From JAAYCI01 sp964369525 (GTDB taxonomy: Bacteria; Bacillota; Clostridia; Oscillospirales; Ruminococcaceae): DNA of 45,390 nt. Positions within the stretch are counted from its first letter, which is position 1. Each line of letters starts with the position of its first letter. The stretch is from contig CAYJEW010000017.1 of NCBI GenBank assembly GCA_964369525.1, forward strand, positions 1 through 45,390. The letters run 5' to 3'. Made by a program: the position numbers and the translations under genes. Below the pieces are notes generated by a model. The model did not search any database, had not been told where the DNA came from, and worked only from the letters and a program-made list of their open reading frames with translations. Positions 31,005 through 38,171 of the stretch are shown here, piece after piece.

Positions 31005-32317
31005 AATATCGCCTCCTCTGCCGCCTCGGCTACATTTTTTGCGTCTTTCGCCTTTGGCAGAGCATATCTGTCTTGTGGCGGCTCAAAAAAGCTTAATTGC
31101 TCCACCCCTGCCGAGTACACCGCAGGGTCTATCAAAGCGCGTACGGTAGCCTGCGCACCAATAGAAAGGCCTTTTGGGGCGTCGGCCGTTATTATAAAAT
31201 ACTGCGCGCGCTTTAGCACAACGCCTATACGCTTTAGCTCTGCCATGCCCAGCCTGCTACTGCGCCGCGCTACCAAAATTCTTTTTGCGCTTACAGGCCC
31301 TATGCCCGGCACACGCAGTAGCTCGCTAAGCTCTGCGCAGTTTACATCTACCGGAAAATAATGCATATTGTTCACAGCCCAGTTGCATTTAGGGTCTAAA
31401 TACGGGTTAAAATTCGGTGTTTGTTCGCTCAAAATTTCATTAGCCGCAAAATTATACCGCCTAATTAAAAAATCTGCCTGATACAGCCTATGCTCTCGCA
31501 GTAGCGGAGGCTTTGTTAAAGCATCAGGCAATAGCGTATCTTCCACCACCGGAATATACGCCGAATAAAACACCCTTTTTAGTTCATATTTGTTATAAAG
31601 ACTTTCGGCCAGGCGAATAATTTGAAAATCGCTCTCAGGCGTTGCGCCTATAATCATCTGCGTGGCCTGCCCTGCGCCGGCAAAACTTTGCGCGTGTTTA
31701 TACTGCACCAGCTCTTTTGTGTTTTGCCTTCGGCCGTTTGCTATCATATTCATGGGCGCAAGTATGGCTTTTTTTGTTTTGCTCGGCGCCAGCCGCTGTA
31801 GGCTTTGTTCGCTGGGCAGCTCTATATTAACGCTTAGGCGGTCGGCCAGCAGCCCCAGCTGCCACACAAGCTCGGGCGATGCTCCTGGTATTGTTTTGGC
31901 GTGAATATAGCCACCAAACCCATGCCCATGGCGCAAGCGATGTAGCGCATTTATCATTAGTTCCATGGTATAGTCCGGGCTATTTACTACGCCGCTAGAC
32001 AAAAAAAGCCCCTCAATATAGTTGCGCCTGTAAAACTGAATTGTCAGCTCGGCCAGCTCGTCCGGGGTAAACGAGGTGCGCTCTGCCTCATTGCTGCGGC
32101 GGTTTACGCAGTATACGCAGTCATATACGCACTCGTTGCTCATTAGCACCTTAAGCAACGATATACACCTACCGTCGGCCGAAAAGCTATGGCAACAGCC
32201 GGCCGCAATTGTGCTACCCAGCCCCGGATTATCGGGGCGGCTGGCGCCCGAAGACGTGCAGGCGGCGTCGTACTTTGCGCCATCGGCCAGTATGGTTAAT
32301 TTTTCCATTAAGTTCAT
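30983..32317 (-). CDS. Putative DNA modification/repair radical SAM protein (TIGR03916-type)
   Basis: A 444-aa radical SAM enzyme. It starts MEKLTILADGAKYDAACTSSG and holds the iron-sulfur cluster motif NECVYDCVYC (Cys-x3-Cys-x2-Cys). Near the C-terminus, LLRVPGIGPVSAKRIL is a helix-hairpin-helix typical of DNA-binding repair proteins. The reaction is not known; the family name rests on these domains and its partner. ATG at 32317 has GGGG five bases upstream. It begins 25 bases after the S24 repressor gene and overlaps the DUF4130 gene, so the three probably form one operon under the repressor's promoter, with a leaky hairpin between repressor and enzyme. Confidence 0.9.
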   Translation of the reverse strand: MNLMEKLTILADGAKYDAACTSSGASRPDNPGLGSTIAAGCCHSFSADGRCISLLKVLMSNECVYDCVYCVNRRSNEAERTSFTPDELAELTIQFYRRNYIEGLFLSSGVVNSPDYTMELMINALHRLRHGHGFGGYIHAKTIPGASPELVWQLGLLADRLSVNIELPSEQSLQRLAPSKTKKAILAPMNMIANGRRQNTKELVQYKHAQSFAGAGQATQMIIGATPESDFQIIRLAESLYNKYELKRVFYSAYIPVVEDTLLPDALTKPPLLREHRLYQADFLIRRYNFAANEILSEQTPNFNPYLDPKCNWAVNNMHYFPVDVNCAELSELLRVPGIGPVSAKRILVARRSSRLGMAELKRIGVVLKRAQYFIITADAPKGLSIGAQATVRALIDPAVYSAGVEQLSFFEPPQDRYALPKAKDAKNVAEAAEEAILCLAKAM

Positions 32318-32331
32318 GCTTTACCCCAACC

Positions 32332-32358
32332 AAAAAGCCCGCTTACCAGCGAGCTTTT
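32332..32358 (-). terminator. Hairpin at the repressor stop, possible attenuator
   Basis: GCCCGC (32337-32342) and GCGAGC (32349-32354) pair with one mismatch and extend with A/T pairs; on the minus strand TTTTT follows. It spans the repressor stop codon and precedes the radical SAM start by 15 bases. The imperfect stem suggests partial termination. Confidence 0.6.
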
Positions 32359-32954
32359 GTTTCCACAACCTTGCCTGCAATATATAGATGCTCCAGCTCT
32401 TCGCCTGCAATAATCTGCGTTTGATAACTTGGGTTAAACGGCTGCAACAAAATAGCATTACCGCTGCGGCGGTAGCGCTTAAGCGTGCCCTCGCCCTGCC
32501 CAAATACCACCACCCCAAGGTCGCCGTCGTCCAGCGTGGGCTGGCGGCGCACCAGCGCTAGGTCGCCCTCGTGGATGCGAGGCTCCATCGAGTCGCCCCT
32601 TACCACAAGGTAAAAATAATTTTCAGGGTCGCGCACAGAGGCTGGCTCTTGCCCAAAATCTTCTTCAAACGCCAGCGCGCCATACCCTGCACGCACCGTA
32701 CCCACCACCGGCACAAGCACCTCTGCCGCCGCCATATATTGCTGCACGGTGCTATGGACGCTTTGCACGCCCAGCAGCGAGTCTACACTAACCTCCAGTA
32801 TGGAGGCAATGCTCATTAATGTTTCGGGGTCCGGCGAAGACGCCCCTGTTTCCCAGCGGCCAACCGCCTGCTGGGTAAGGCCTAAGGCCGCCGCCAGCTG
32901 CCCCTGAGTAATACCTTTTTCTTTTCGCAGTTGCTTTAAACGTTGTGCTAGCAT
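32343..32954 (-). CDS. XRE-S24 self-cleaving repressor (HdiR/CI-like)
   Basis: A 203-aa repressor. Residues 2-61 form an XRE helix-turn-helix (RLKQLRKEKGITQGQLAAAL, then GLTQQAVGRWETG). Residues about 80-203 are an S24/LexA-type serine peptidase with cleavage site Ala89-Gly90 (TVRAGYG), catalytic Ser122 (RGDSMEP) and Lys159 (GTLKRY). These are all the residues needed for RecA-stimulated self-cleavage in LexA, CI and Lactococcus HdiR. It is not LexA itself, which has a winged helix. ATG at 32954 has AGGAGG seven bases upstream. An operator-like repeat lies in its own promoter and another in the divergent promoter, so it likely represses both. Confidence 0.92.
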   Translation of the reverse strand: MLAQRLKQLRKEKGITQGQLAAALGLTQQAVGRWETGASSPDPETLMSIASILEVSVDSLLGVQSVHSTVQQYMAAAEVLVPVVGTVRAGYGALAFEEDFGQEPASVRDPENYFYLVVRGDSMEPRIHEGDLALVRRQPTLDDGDLGVVVFGQGEGTLKRYRRSGNAILLQPFNPSYQTQIIAGEELEHLYIAGKVVETKARW

Positions 32955-32984
32955 AACGGCCCCTCCTATATAGGTTATGCCCTC

Positions 32985-33013
32985 ATTATACAAGCAATTA
33001 TTGTATTTGTAAA
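32985..33013 (-). promoter_or_regulatory. Promoter for the repressor operon
   Basis: On the minus strand TTTACA (33013-33008), 17 bases, TATAAT (32990-32985), 31 bases before the ATG. The spacer contains operator O1. Confidence 0.8.
32990..33004. promoter_or_regulatory. Operator O1 candidate
   Basis: ACAAG-N5-ATTGT, one mismatch from ACAAT-N5-ATTGT, filling the spacer of the repressor promoter next to its -10 box. Confidence 0.6.
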
Positions 33014-33014
33014 T

Positions 33015-33041
33015 GTTTTTACTAAAAATAATAGTAAAAAC
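33015..33041. repeat. Perfect palindrome between divergent promoters
   Basis: GTTTTTACTA (33015-33024) and TAGTAAAAAC (33032-33041) are exact reverse complements with 7 bases between. It lies just between the two -35 boxes and differs from the O1-O3 motif, so it may bind a second regulator. Confidence 0.6.
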
Positions 33042-33043
33042 TC

Positions 33044-33072
33044 TTGACAACAATCAACTATTGTATTATTCT
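33044..33072 (+). promoter_or_regulatory. Promoter for the small membrane protein gene
   Basis: Consensus TTGACA (33044-33049), 17 bases, TATTCT (33067-33072). The spacer begins with operator O2. Confidence 0.75.
33050..33064. promoter_or_regulatory. Operator O2 candidate
   Basis: Exact ACAAT-N5-ATTGT directly after the -35 box of the plus-strand promoter, a classic repression position. Confidence 0.7.
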
Positions 33073-33083
33073 GAGTATAGAAA

Positions 33084-33098
33084 ACAATTATTGATTGT
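33084..33098. promoter_or_regulatory. Operator O3 candidate
   Basis: Exact ACAAT-N5-ATTGT, centred 34 bases after O2, just before the ribosome binding site of the small gene. Confidence 0.65.
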
Positions 33099-33115
33099 AT
33101 TGGAGGGTTCACACT

Positions 33116-33403
33116 ATGCGTCGGCTTATTCTACAAACAACTGCCGTTTTACTATTTATCGCAACCGTACTGCTGGTTGATGCCTTTTTAGCCGGCGACA
33201 TCTCTTTTATCACCGCACTCGCCTTTACTCCTTTGTGCGCTATGTCTACCTACTATCTGTTTGCCGCAGGGCTGCGCCGGCCTGCCAAGGCCCGCAAGCG
33301 CCGCGCACAGCGTAGCGCCCGCCCTGTTTATACCGCCATGCAACCGCAGCTTCAGGTGGTAGATGGCCAGCGCCAAGGCCCTAAAGGCCCCCGCGCAGCC
33401 TAG
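33116..33403 (+). CDS. Small two-helix membrane protein divergent from the repressor
   Basis: I do not recognise a family. The 95-aa protein has two hydrophobic segments (about 4-25 and 30-52), the first lacking a cleavage site, then a very basic tail (RRPAKARKRRAQRSARP, about 55-71) and a short polar end. The layout suggests both ends in the cytoplasm. ATG at 33116 has GGAGGG eight bases upstream; an in-frame start at 33095 has none and overlaps O3. It has its own repressible promoter and a strong terminator. By position it resembles yneA, the division inhibitor divergent from Bacillus lexA, but I see no LysM domain and no sequence likeness; a role in damage response is inference. Confidence 0.75.
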   Translation: MRRLILQTTAVLLFIATVLLVDAFLAGDISFITALAFTPLCAMSTYYLFAAGLRRPAKARKRRAQRSARPVYTAMQPQLQVVDGQRQGPKGPRAA

Positions 33404-33428
33404 GCCAGGTACCCATATCTCCTTTTTA

Positions 33429-33456
33429 CAGGCTTCTTGCGAAGCCTGTTTTTTTT
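33429..33456 (+). terminator. Terminator of the small membrane protein gene
   Basis: CAGGCTTC (33429-33436) and GAAGCCTG (33441-33448) pair around TTGC, followed by eight T. Confidence 0.95.
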
Positions 33457-33458
33457 AT

Positions 33459-33487
33459 TTGACAACGGCTGCGCTTTGATGTATTGT
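33459..33487 (+). promoter_or_regulatory. Promoter for csoR-ATPase operon
   Basis: Consensus TTGACA (33459-33464), 17 bases, TATTGT (33482-33487). It begins right after the preceding terminator. Confidence 0.7.
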
Positions 33488-33512
33488 ATACCTATACCCC
33501 CTATATGTATAC
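33486..33512 (+). promoter_or_regulatory. CsoR-type operator
   Basis: Two GTATAC copies (33486-33491 and 33507-33512) flank a C-tract TATACCCCCTATA at 33493-33505, the kind of C/G-tract flanked by A/T that CsoR-family repressors bind. It lies just after the -10 box, so metal-free CsoR should repress its own operon. Confidence 0.65.
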
Positions 33513-33533
33513 AATAAAAACAAGGAGGCTCTT

Positions 33534-33809
33534 ATGCACCAATGCATGGACACCGCCGCCATAAACCTTCGCCTGAAAAAAATTGAGGGGCAGGTACGCG
33601 GAATTGCAAAGATGGTTGAAAGCGACAAACCCTGTGAGGATATTTTAATTCAAATTGGGGCCGTTAAATCGGCTTTGCATAAAACAGGGCAAATTATATT
33701 AGAAGGGCATATGCACCACTGCGTGCTAGACGGCATTAGCAGCGGAAAAGAGAGCGAAACGATAGATAATCTTATATCTGCGCTTAACCAGTTCTCTAAA
33801 ACTATATGA
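33534..33809 (+). CDS. csoR: CsoR/RcnR-family metal-sensing repressor
   Basis: All-helical metal-responsive repressor that leaves DNA when it binds metal. The 91-aa protein has the family core NLRLKKIEGQVRGIAKMV and the metal ligands Cys34 (DKPCEDI), His59 and Cys63 (EGHMHHC). The 25 and 4 residue spacings are those of copper sensor CsoR (Cys36, His61, Cys65 in M. tuberculosis). Cu(I) is the most likely signal, although this family also includes nickel/cobalt and sulfide sensors. ATG at 33534 has AAGGAGG five bases upstream. It lies ten bases before the P-type ATPase gene, whose expression it should control. Confidence 0.92.
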   Translation: MHQCMDTAAINLRLKKIEGQVRGIAKMVESDKPCEDILIQIGAVKSALHKTGQIILEGHMHHCVLDGISSGKESETIDNLISALNQFSKTI

Positions 33810-33819
33810 GTGTGAAACC

Positions 33820-35712
33820 ATGAGAAAATATATTTCCAAACTTAATTCTGTGCCCATGCTTTGGATTTCGGGCATATTCTTGCTTGCAAGTTTTATATTA
33901 GAATACATTTTACCTTTAATGGGTATGGCGGTTGAGCTACCCATAAACCCTGCGTGGGTGTCGCTGATAATCTCCGGTATACCTCTTGCTTATTACGCTG
34001 TTGTAAACACCTTAAATCGGCAGATAACCTCGCCGCTTTTAATTACCATAGCAATGATAGCTGCTGTATATATTGGCGATGTTTTTGCGGCTGGCGAGGT
34101 GGCGTTTATTATGGCTATAGGCGAGTGGCTGGAAGAGCGCACCGTTGAAAAAGCACGAAAAGGCATAGAAAAACTTGTAAACCTTGTGCCTACACAAGGG
34201 CGGGTAGTTAGCGGCGACAGCGTTAGCATGGTGGCCGCTAAAGATATAGCCGTGGGCGATGTTGTTCGGGTTTTGCCAGGCGAAAGTTTCCCCGCAGACG
34301 GCGTTATCACAGCCGGCCATACCACCGTGGACCAAAGCATAATCACAGGCGAGAGCCTGCCTGTGGACAAAACAGTTAGCGACGAAATTTTTACCGCCAC
34401 AATAAACCGCTTTGGTTCGGTGGACGTACGGGTGGTAAAATCTTTTGCTAACTCATCACTGCAAAAGATGATACAGCTTGTGGAGGAGGCCGAAAACAAC
34501 AAAGCCCCCACCCAAAAAATTGTAGACAAATGGGCCGCCTGGCTTATACCGCTGGCCTGCGTTATTGCGGCTATCACATATATAGTGTTTGCATTTGCAC
34601 TAAACCAGCCAGACTATGCCCTAGTACGCGCCGTAACTGTGCTTGTGGTGTTTTGCCCTTGTGCGCTGGCGCTTGCCACCCCCACCTCTATCATGGCGGC
34701 AATTGGTCAGGCCACCAAAAAAGGTGTGCTTATAAAATCGGGCGAAGCGCTGGAGCGCATGGGAAAGGTAAGCGCCGTAGCGTTTGACAAAACCGGCACA
34801 ATTACCCACGGCAAACTTGCTGTTAGCGATATTGAAACTTTCGATTTTAATAAACAACAGCTCCTGCAGCTGGCCACCGCTGTAGAGAGCCGCAGTGAGC
34901 ACCCCTTGGGCAAGGCGGTTGTCAGTTATGCTACGGCCGACGGCATAACCGCCGCCGATGCCGAAAACTTTGAGATGACCCCCGGCAAGGGAGTGTTGGC
35001 CGATGTTAGCGGCCAAAAAATATTCTGCGGCAACGAAAAACTTATTGAAGACGCCGCAGTTGCTATCGAAACTGCTGTGGCCGATGTTATTTCCGGCTTT
35101 AGGGCGCAGGGCAAGGCCATTATAATTGTTGCAAACAGCGAGAGGGTTTTGGGGGTTATGGCGTTTGCCGACAGTATAAAAGAAACATCTAAAGCCGCCA
35201 TTGCCTCTCTTAAATCTTCCGGTATAGAAACGGCTGTTCTGCTAACCGGCGACAACCAGCAAAGCGCCGCTTTTACCGCAAACAAGGTTGGCATTACCGA
35301 TGTTTTTGCCTCGCTACTGCCGCAAGGTAAGGTTGCTGCAATAAAAGAAATGATGCAAAAAGGGCAGAGCGTTTGCATGGTGGGCGACGGTGTTAACGAC
35401 GCCGCCGCGCTCAAAACCGCCGATGTTGGCATAGCCATGGGCACCATGGGTAGCGACATTGCCATAGACGCCGCCGACATTGCCATTATGGGCGACGATA
35501 TCTCTAAAATTTCATATATCAAAAAACTGTCTATCGCCACCATATTCTCTATAAAGTTCAACATCACACTTTCTATGGCAATAAATATATTGGCCATTAT
35601 ACTATCTGTTTTAGGCCTGCTAACCCCTGCCACAGGCGCGCTTGTTCACAATGCAGGCTCGGTGCTGGTGGTGTTAAATGCGGCCAGGCTATATGATAAA
35701 AAAATAGATTAA
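33820..35712 (+). CDS. Heavy-metal translocating P1B-type ATPase
   Basis: Exports a heavy metal from the cytoplasm with ATP. The 630-aa protein has the ITGESLPVDK actuator motif, the membrane CPC motif (Cys279-Pro-Cys281), phosphorylation Asp323 (DKTGT), SEHPLG and GDGVNDAAAL. It lacks any N-terminal metal-binding HMA domain or His-rich tail. The last helix has HNAGSVLVVLNAARL rather than the MxxSS signature of Cu(I) pumps, and an Asn where Zn/Cd pumps have Asp. The substrate is therefore uncertain: csoR next door points to copper, the helix residues do not clearly agree. ATG at 33820 has only a weak ribosome binding site, so translation may be coupled to csoR. Confidence 0.93.
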   Translation: MRKYISKLNSVPMLWISGIFLLASFILEYILPLMGMAVELPINPAWVSLIISGIPLAYYAVVNTLNRQITSPLLITIAMIAAVYIGDVFAAGEVAFIMAIGEWLEERTVEKARKGIEKLVNLVPTQGRVVSGDSVSMVAAKDIAVGDVVRVLPGESFPADGVITAGHTTVDQSIITGESLPVDKTVSDEIFTATINRFGSVDVRVVKSFANSSLQKMIQLVEEAENNKAPTQKIVDKWAAWLIPLACVIAAITYIVFAFALNQPDYALVRAVTVLVVFCPCALALATPTSIMAAIGQATKKGVLIKSGEALERMGKVSAVAFDKTGTITHGKLAVSDIETFDFNKQQLLQLATAVESRSEHPLGKAVVSYATADGITAADAENFEMTPGKGVLADVSGQKIFCGNEKLIEDAAVAIETAVADVISGFRAQGKAIIIVANSERVLGVMAFADSIKETSKAAIASLKSSGIETAVLLTGDNQQSAAFTANKVGITDVFASLLPQGKVAAIKEMMQKGQSVCMVGDGVNDAAALKTADVGIAMGTMGSDIAIDAADIAIMGDDISKISYIKKLSIATIFSIKFNITLSMAINILAIILSVLGLLTPATGALVHNAGSVLVVLNAARLYDKKID

Positions 35713-35774
35713 AATTATTTTCCACCTATTTTTCCGGTATTTATTTTATCTATTTAAAACAACATATATCCACA

Positions 35775-35820
35775 AAAGCGCCCCGCCAAACCTTACGGCT
35801 TGATGGGGCGCTTTGCTTTT
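35775..35820. terminator. Bidirectional terminator
   Basis: AAAGCGCCCC (35775-35784) and GGGGCGCTTT (35805-35814) pair around a 20-nt loop; GCTTTTTAT follows on the plus strand and T-rich sequence on the minus strand. It separates the convergent ATPase and MFS genes. Confidence 0.85.
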
Positions 35821-35850
35821 TATATCTTTCGCCACATCACTTTATGTAGC

Positions 35851-37146
35851 CTAGCCGTCCATCTCTTCAAAAGACTCAAGCGCTCCCGCTTTCGGCATAG
35901 GCTTTGAGTCGCCGTGTTTCACAAAAAGCATGGTTACAATCGCCAGCGCCACAAACACCGCACCATACGGGAAAAGCAAGCGATAGTCTATTTCTAAAAA
36001 CCAGCCCGACAAAATAGGCGTTAAAATCTGTGCCGCCATCGACGCTGTGTAATAATACCCCGTAAATTTACCCACTGTTGTGCTTTGGGCCATCTCCACA
36101 ACCATGGGGTAGCTGTTTACGTTTATGGTTGCCCACGCAACACCCGCCAGTATAAACACGCCATACATAAGCGGGCTAAAGTATGTAAACAAACTTCCCC
36201 ACCCAAACGCTACCGCCAGCATAATTACACCTGCAATTATGCATTTTTTACGCCCTATGCGGGTGGCTATCATACCAACAGGCAGGTAGCTAACAATAGC
36301 TGCGGCCTGCGCTATCATCAGCACCAGCGCCGAGCCGCCGGCCCCTGTGTCGAATACATACAGATAGTACGAGCTAAACCAGGTGGTAACAGCATTATAG
36401 CCCATAAACCAAAACACCACGCTGGCCAGCAAAAATAAAAGGCTACGCAACTTTGCGCGGTCCATAGGCACTTTACCGCTTTGCTGTGCCTGCGGTTCTT
36501 CCTCTTCCTGCAGGCCATACTTTACGGTATCTTGTTGCATGCGCTCTGCAAGTTTTTTCTCATTTACCGTGCGCCACAGCACAACCACCGCAATTGTCAT
36601 AATGGCAACACAGCTTAAAAATATTGGAAAATAGTTTGGCTCCGACGCATCCGACGGCAGTAAAAGGCTTGTAAGCCCCAGTATCATAATACCGCCTGTT
36701 GCACCCATTAGGTTAATAACTGCGTTGCCTTTACTGCGCAGTGGCTTTATGGTAACGTCTGGCATTAGCGCCACAGCCGGGCTACGGTAGCAAGACATAA
36801 AAAACAGCGTAAGTCCAAGGCCCACCATAAACAGCACAATAGAGCCTGTGCTGTTTGCAATCGGCATAAACATCATGGTAATAGCTGCGCCTATTGTACC
36901 TATAATAATATATGGCATGCGCCGCCCAAGGCGGGTGTTTGTGCGGTCGCTAAGCATACCAACTAGCGGTAGCATAAACAGCGCCAGCACATTGTCGGCC
37001 GCCATTATCATGCCGGCGTGTACCTCTTGCAAGCCAAATGTGTCTTGCAGTATTAGCGGCACAACATGCTCGTACATCTGCCAAAACGCCGAGATTGAAA
37101 GAAATCCAAGACCTACAAGTAAGGTTGTTCTGTAGCTAAGCTTCAT
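35851..37146 (-). CDS. MFS sugar-type transporter (SLC45/GPH-like)
   Basis: A 431-aa integral membrane protein with about twelve helices split by a charged loop near residues 198-232. The loop after helix 2 reads LSDRTNTRLGRRMPYI, characteristic of the SLC45 sucrose-transporter-like and GPH-like sugar symporters rather than drug exporters. The second half repeats it as ATRIGRKKCIIAG. A disaccharide or other glycoside taken up with protons or sodium is the likely substrate; it could feed the glucan enzymes at 3774-8365, but is not linked to them. ATG at 37146 has AAGGGG eight bases upstream. Confidence 0.85.
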   Translation of the reverse strand: MKLSYRTTLLVGLGFLSISAFWQMYEHVVPLILQDTFGLQEVHAGMIMAADNVLALFMLPLVGMLSDRTNTRLGRRMPYIIIGTIGAAITMMFMPIANSTGSIVLFMVGLGLTLFFMSCYRSPAVALMPDVTIKPLRSKGNAVINLMGATGGIMILGLTSLLLPSDASEPNYFPIFLSCVAIMTIAVVVLWRTVNEKKLAERMQQDTVKYGLQEEEEPQAQQSGKVPMDRAKLRSLLFLLASVVFWFMGYNAVTTWFSSYYLYVFDTGAGGSALVLMIAQAAAIVSYLPVGMIATRIGRKKCIIAGVIMLAVAFGWGSLFTYFSPLMYGVFILAGVAWATINVNSYPMVVEMAQSTTVGKFTGYYYTASMAAQILTPILSGWFLEIDYRLLFPYGAVFVALAIVTMLFVKHGDSKPMPKAGALESFEEMDG

Positions 37147-37299
37147 ATGCTCTTCCCCTTTTTAAGGTGCACTTCGCCGCATTTCCACTTTATGCACCGT
37201 TTAGCTTAAGGCGGCGGAATCCAGCCCCGCAAAGCCTTATAAAACACATTCCAAATCAGCACCCTTTTGGCACAACCCTTTGAAATGCACACTTCCCCT

Positions 37300-37305
37300 A
37301 TTATA
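37300..37305 (-). promoter_or_regulatory. -10 element for MFS gene
   Basis: TATAAT on the minus strand, 155 bases before the MFS start. The -35 is weak. Confidence 0.4.
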
Positions 37306-37392
37306 TCACTTTTTACGGTATAATAATTATGTTTACACGCTTACCTGCAACATGCAGGCTTAAATTATACCTGTTTTGCTATGTATACACAA

Positions 37393-37434
37393 CAAAAAAA
37401 GCACGGCCTGCATGTTTGCAAGCCGTGCTTTTTT
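37393..37434 (-). terminator. Terminator of the HU gene
   Basis: AAAAAAGCACGGC (37395-37407) and GCCGTGCTTTTTT (37422-37434) pair, with an inner TGCA/TGCA step. On the minus strand T-rich sequence follows. Confidence 0.9.
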
Positions 37435-37443
37435 AATGCTTTA

Positions 37444-37728
37444 CTACTTAGTACCCTCTGCAATGCGCTGTTTCATCAGCCCGCTTGCTTTAAAACCAGG
37501 AATGCTGGTGGGGTTAAGCTGGCTGGAAACCTTTGTTTTTGGGTTTGTGTACGCTTTTGTTTTGCGGTCGCGCATTTCAAAGCGGCCAAACCCTGCAATA
37601 GTTACCTTCTCGTCTTGCTGTAGGCACTCGATGATGTCATCTACAATAACAGACAACACATTCTCTACCTGAGCTGCCGGCAAGCCTGTTTGGCGTGCCA
37701 CTTTGGAAATTAATTGGGACCTGGTCAT
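37444..37728 (-). CDS. DNA-binding protein HU
   Basis: Small basic histone-like protein that bends and compacts DNA. The 94-aa protein has the HU helices (MTRSQLISKVARQTGLP; VENVLSVIVDDIIECLQQDEKV) and the signature IAGFGRFEMRDRKTKAYTNP, where the beta arm begins. The arm carries SIPGFKASGLMKQRI in place of the usual IPA-x-x-x-P-x-F pattern. ATG at 37728 has AGGAGG nine bases upstream. A single-gene transcript with its own promoter and terminator. Confidence 0.93.
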   Translation of the reverse strand: MTRSQLISKVARQTGLPAAQVENVLSVIVDDIIECLQQDEKVTIAGFGRFEMRDRKTKAYTNPKTKVSSQLNPTSIPGFKASGLMKQRIAEGTK

Positions 37729-38171
37729 TTGATTATACCTCCTGCTATTGTTGCTTTATTTATATTTTTATGTTTTTATAATGCACTTATATCGCTTGCG
37801 CACCTTCATTATATCTAATAAAACCGCATTGTGCAATAGATTTTTCGATGTAAAGTGTTTTGCTTCACACTCTCTTCTCTTAAGCGCATTTCCTAGAAAA
37901 TTATAAAACTTTTGGCCTTTTTGCTAAAATAAAAAAAAATTTTGTTATTCTGTTCTAAAATTTTCTCTCAACTTTTAAGCATATTGGCGTATATTTACCA
38001 TATGTTTTGCGCTAATATTCCCCACATTTACAATAAAAAAATTTAAAAATATTTTTATTTTCTTCGGTTTTCCCGCTCTTTTGTTTTGCTATGTGGATTT
38101 TTTGCCCCTAAAATGCTATTATTATTGCAGATAAAATCAAAATAAACACCCCCGAAAGGCAGGCGATTTGC
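37729..38171. other. AT-rich gap between HU and metA
   Basis: No gene seen in 443 bases. The left part holds the HU promoter (37808-37836) and a leader of about 75 bases. The right part is very AT-rich with A and T tracts (for example around 37930-37945 and 38033-38062), suggesting curved DNA or an UP element for metA. I looked for a SAM (S-box) riboswitch before metA and found none, and I see no convincing metA promoter or terminator. Confidence 0.5.
37808..37836 (-). promoter_or_regulatory. Promoter for the HU gene
   Basis: On the minus strand TTGCAC (37836-37831), 17 bases, TATAAT (37813-37808), 80 bases before the start. Confidence 0.75.

Noticed and set aside
32343..32954. Repressor as canonical LexA
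   Set aside because: The DNA-binding domain is XRE helix-turn-helix, not the LexA winged helix, and no Gram-positive LexA box is seen.
33116..33403. Small membrane protein as YneA homologue
   Set aside because: Only the position is similar; it has two hydrophobic helices and a basic tail, with no LysM domain.
32343..33403. Prophage or prophage remnant around the CI-like repressor
   Set aside because: No integrase, Cro-like gene, structural phage gene or attachment repeat is visible; the neighbours are cellular genes.
37729..38171. SAM (S-box) riboswitch before metA
   Set aside because: The conserved S-box elements and an intrinsic terminator are absent in this AT-rich gap.
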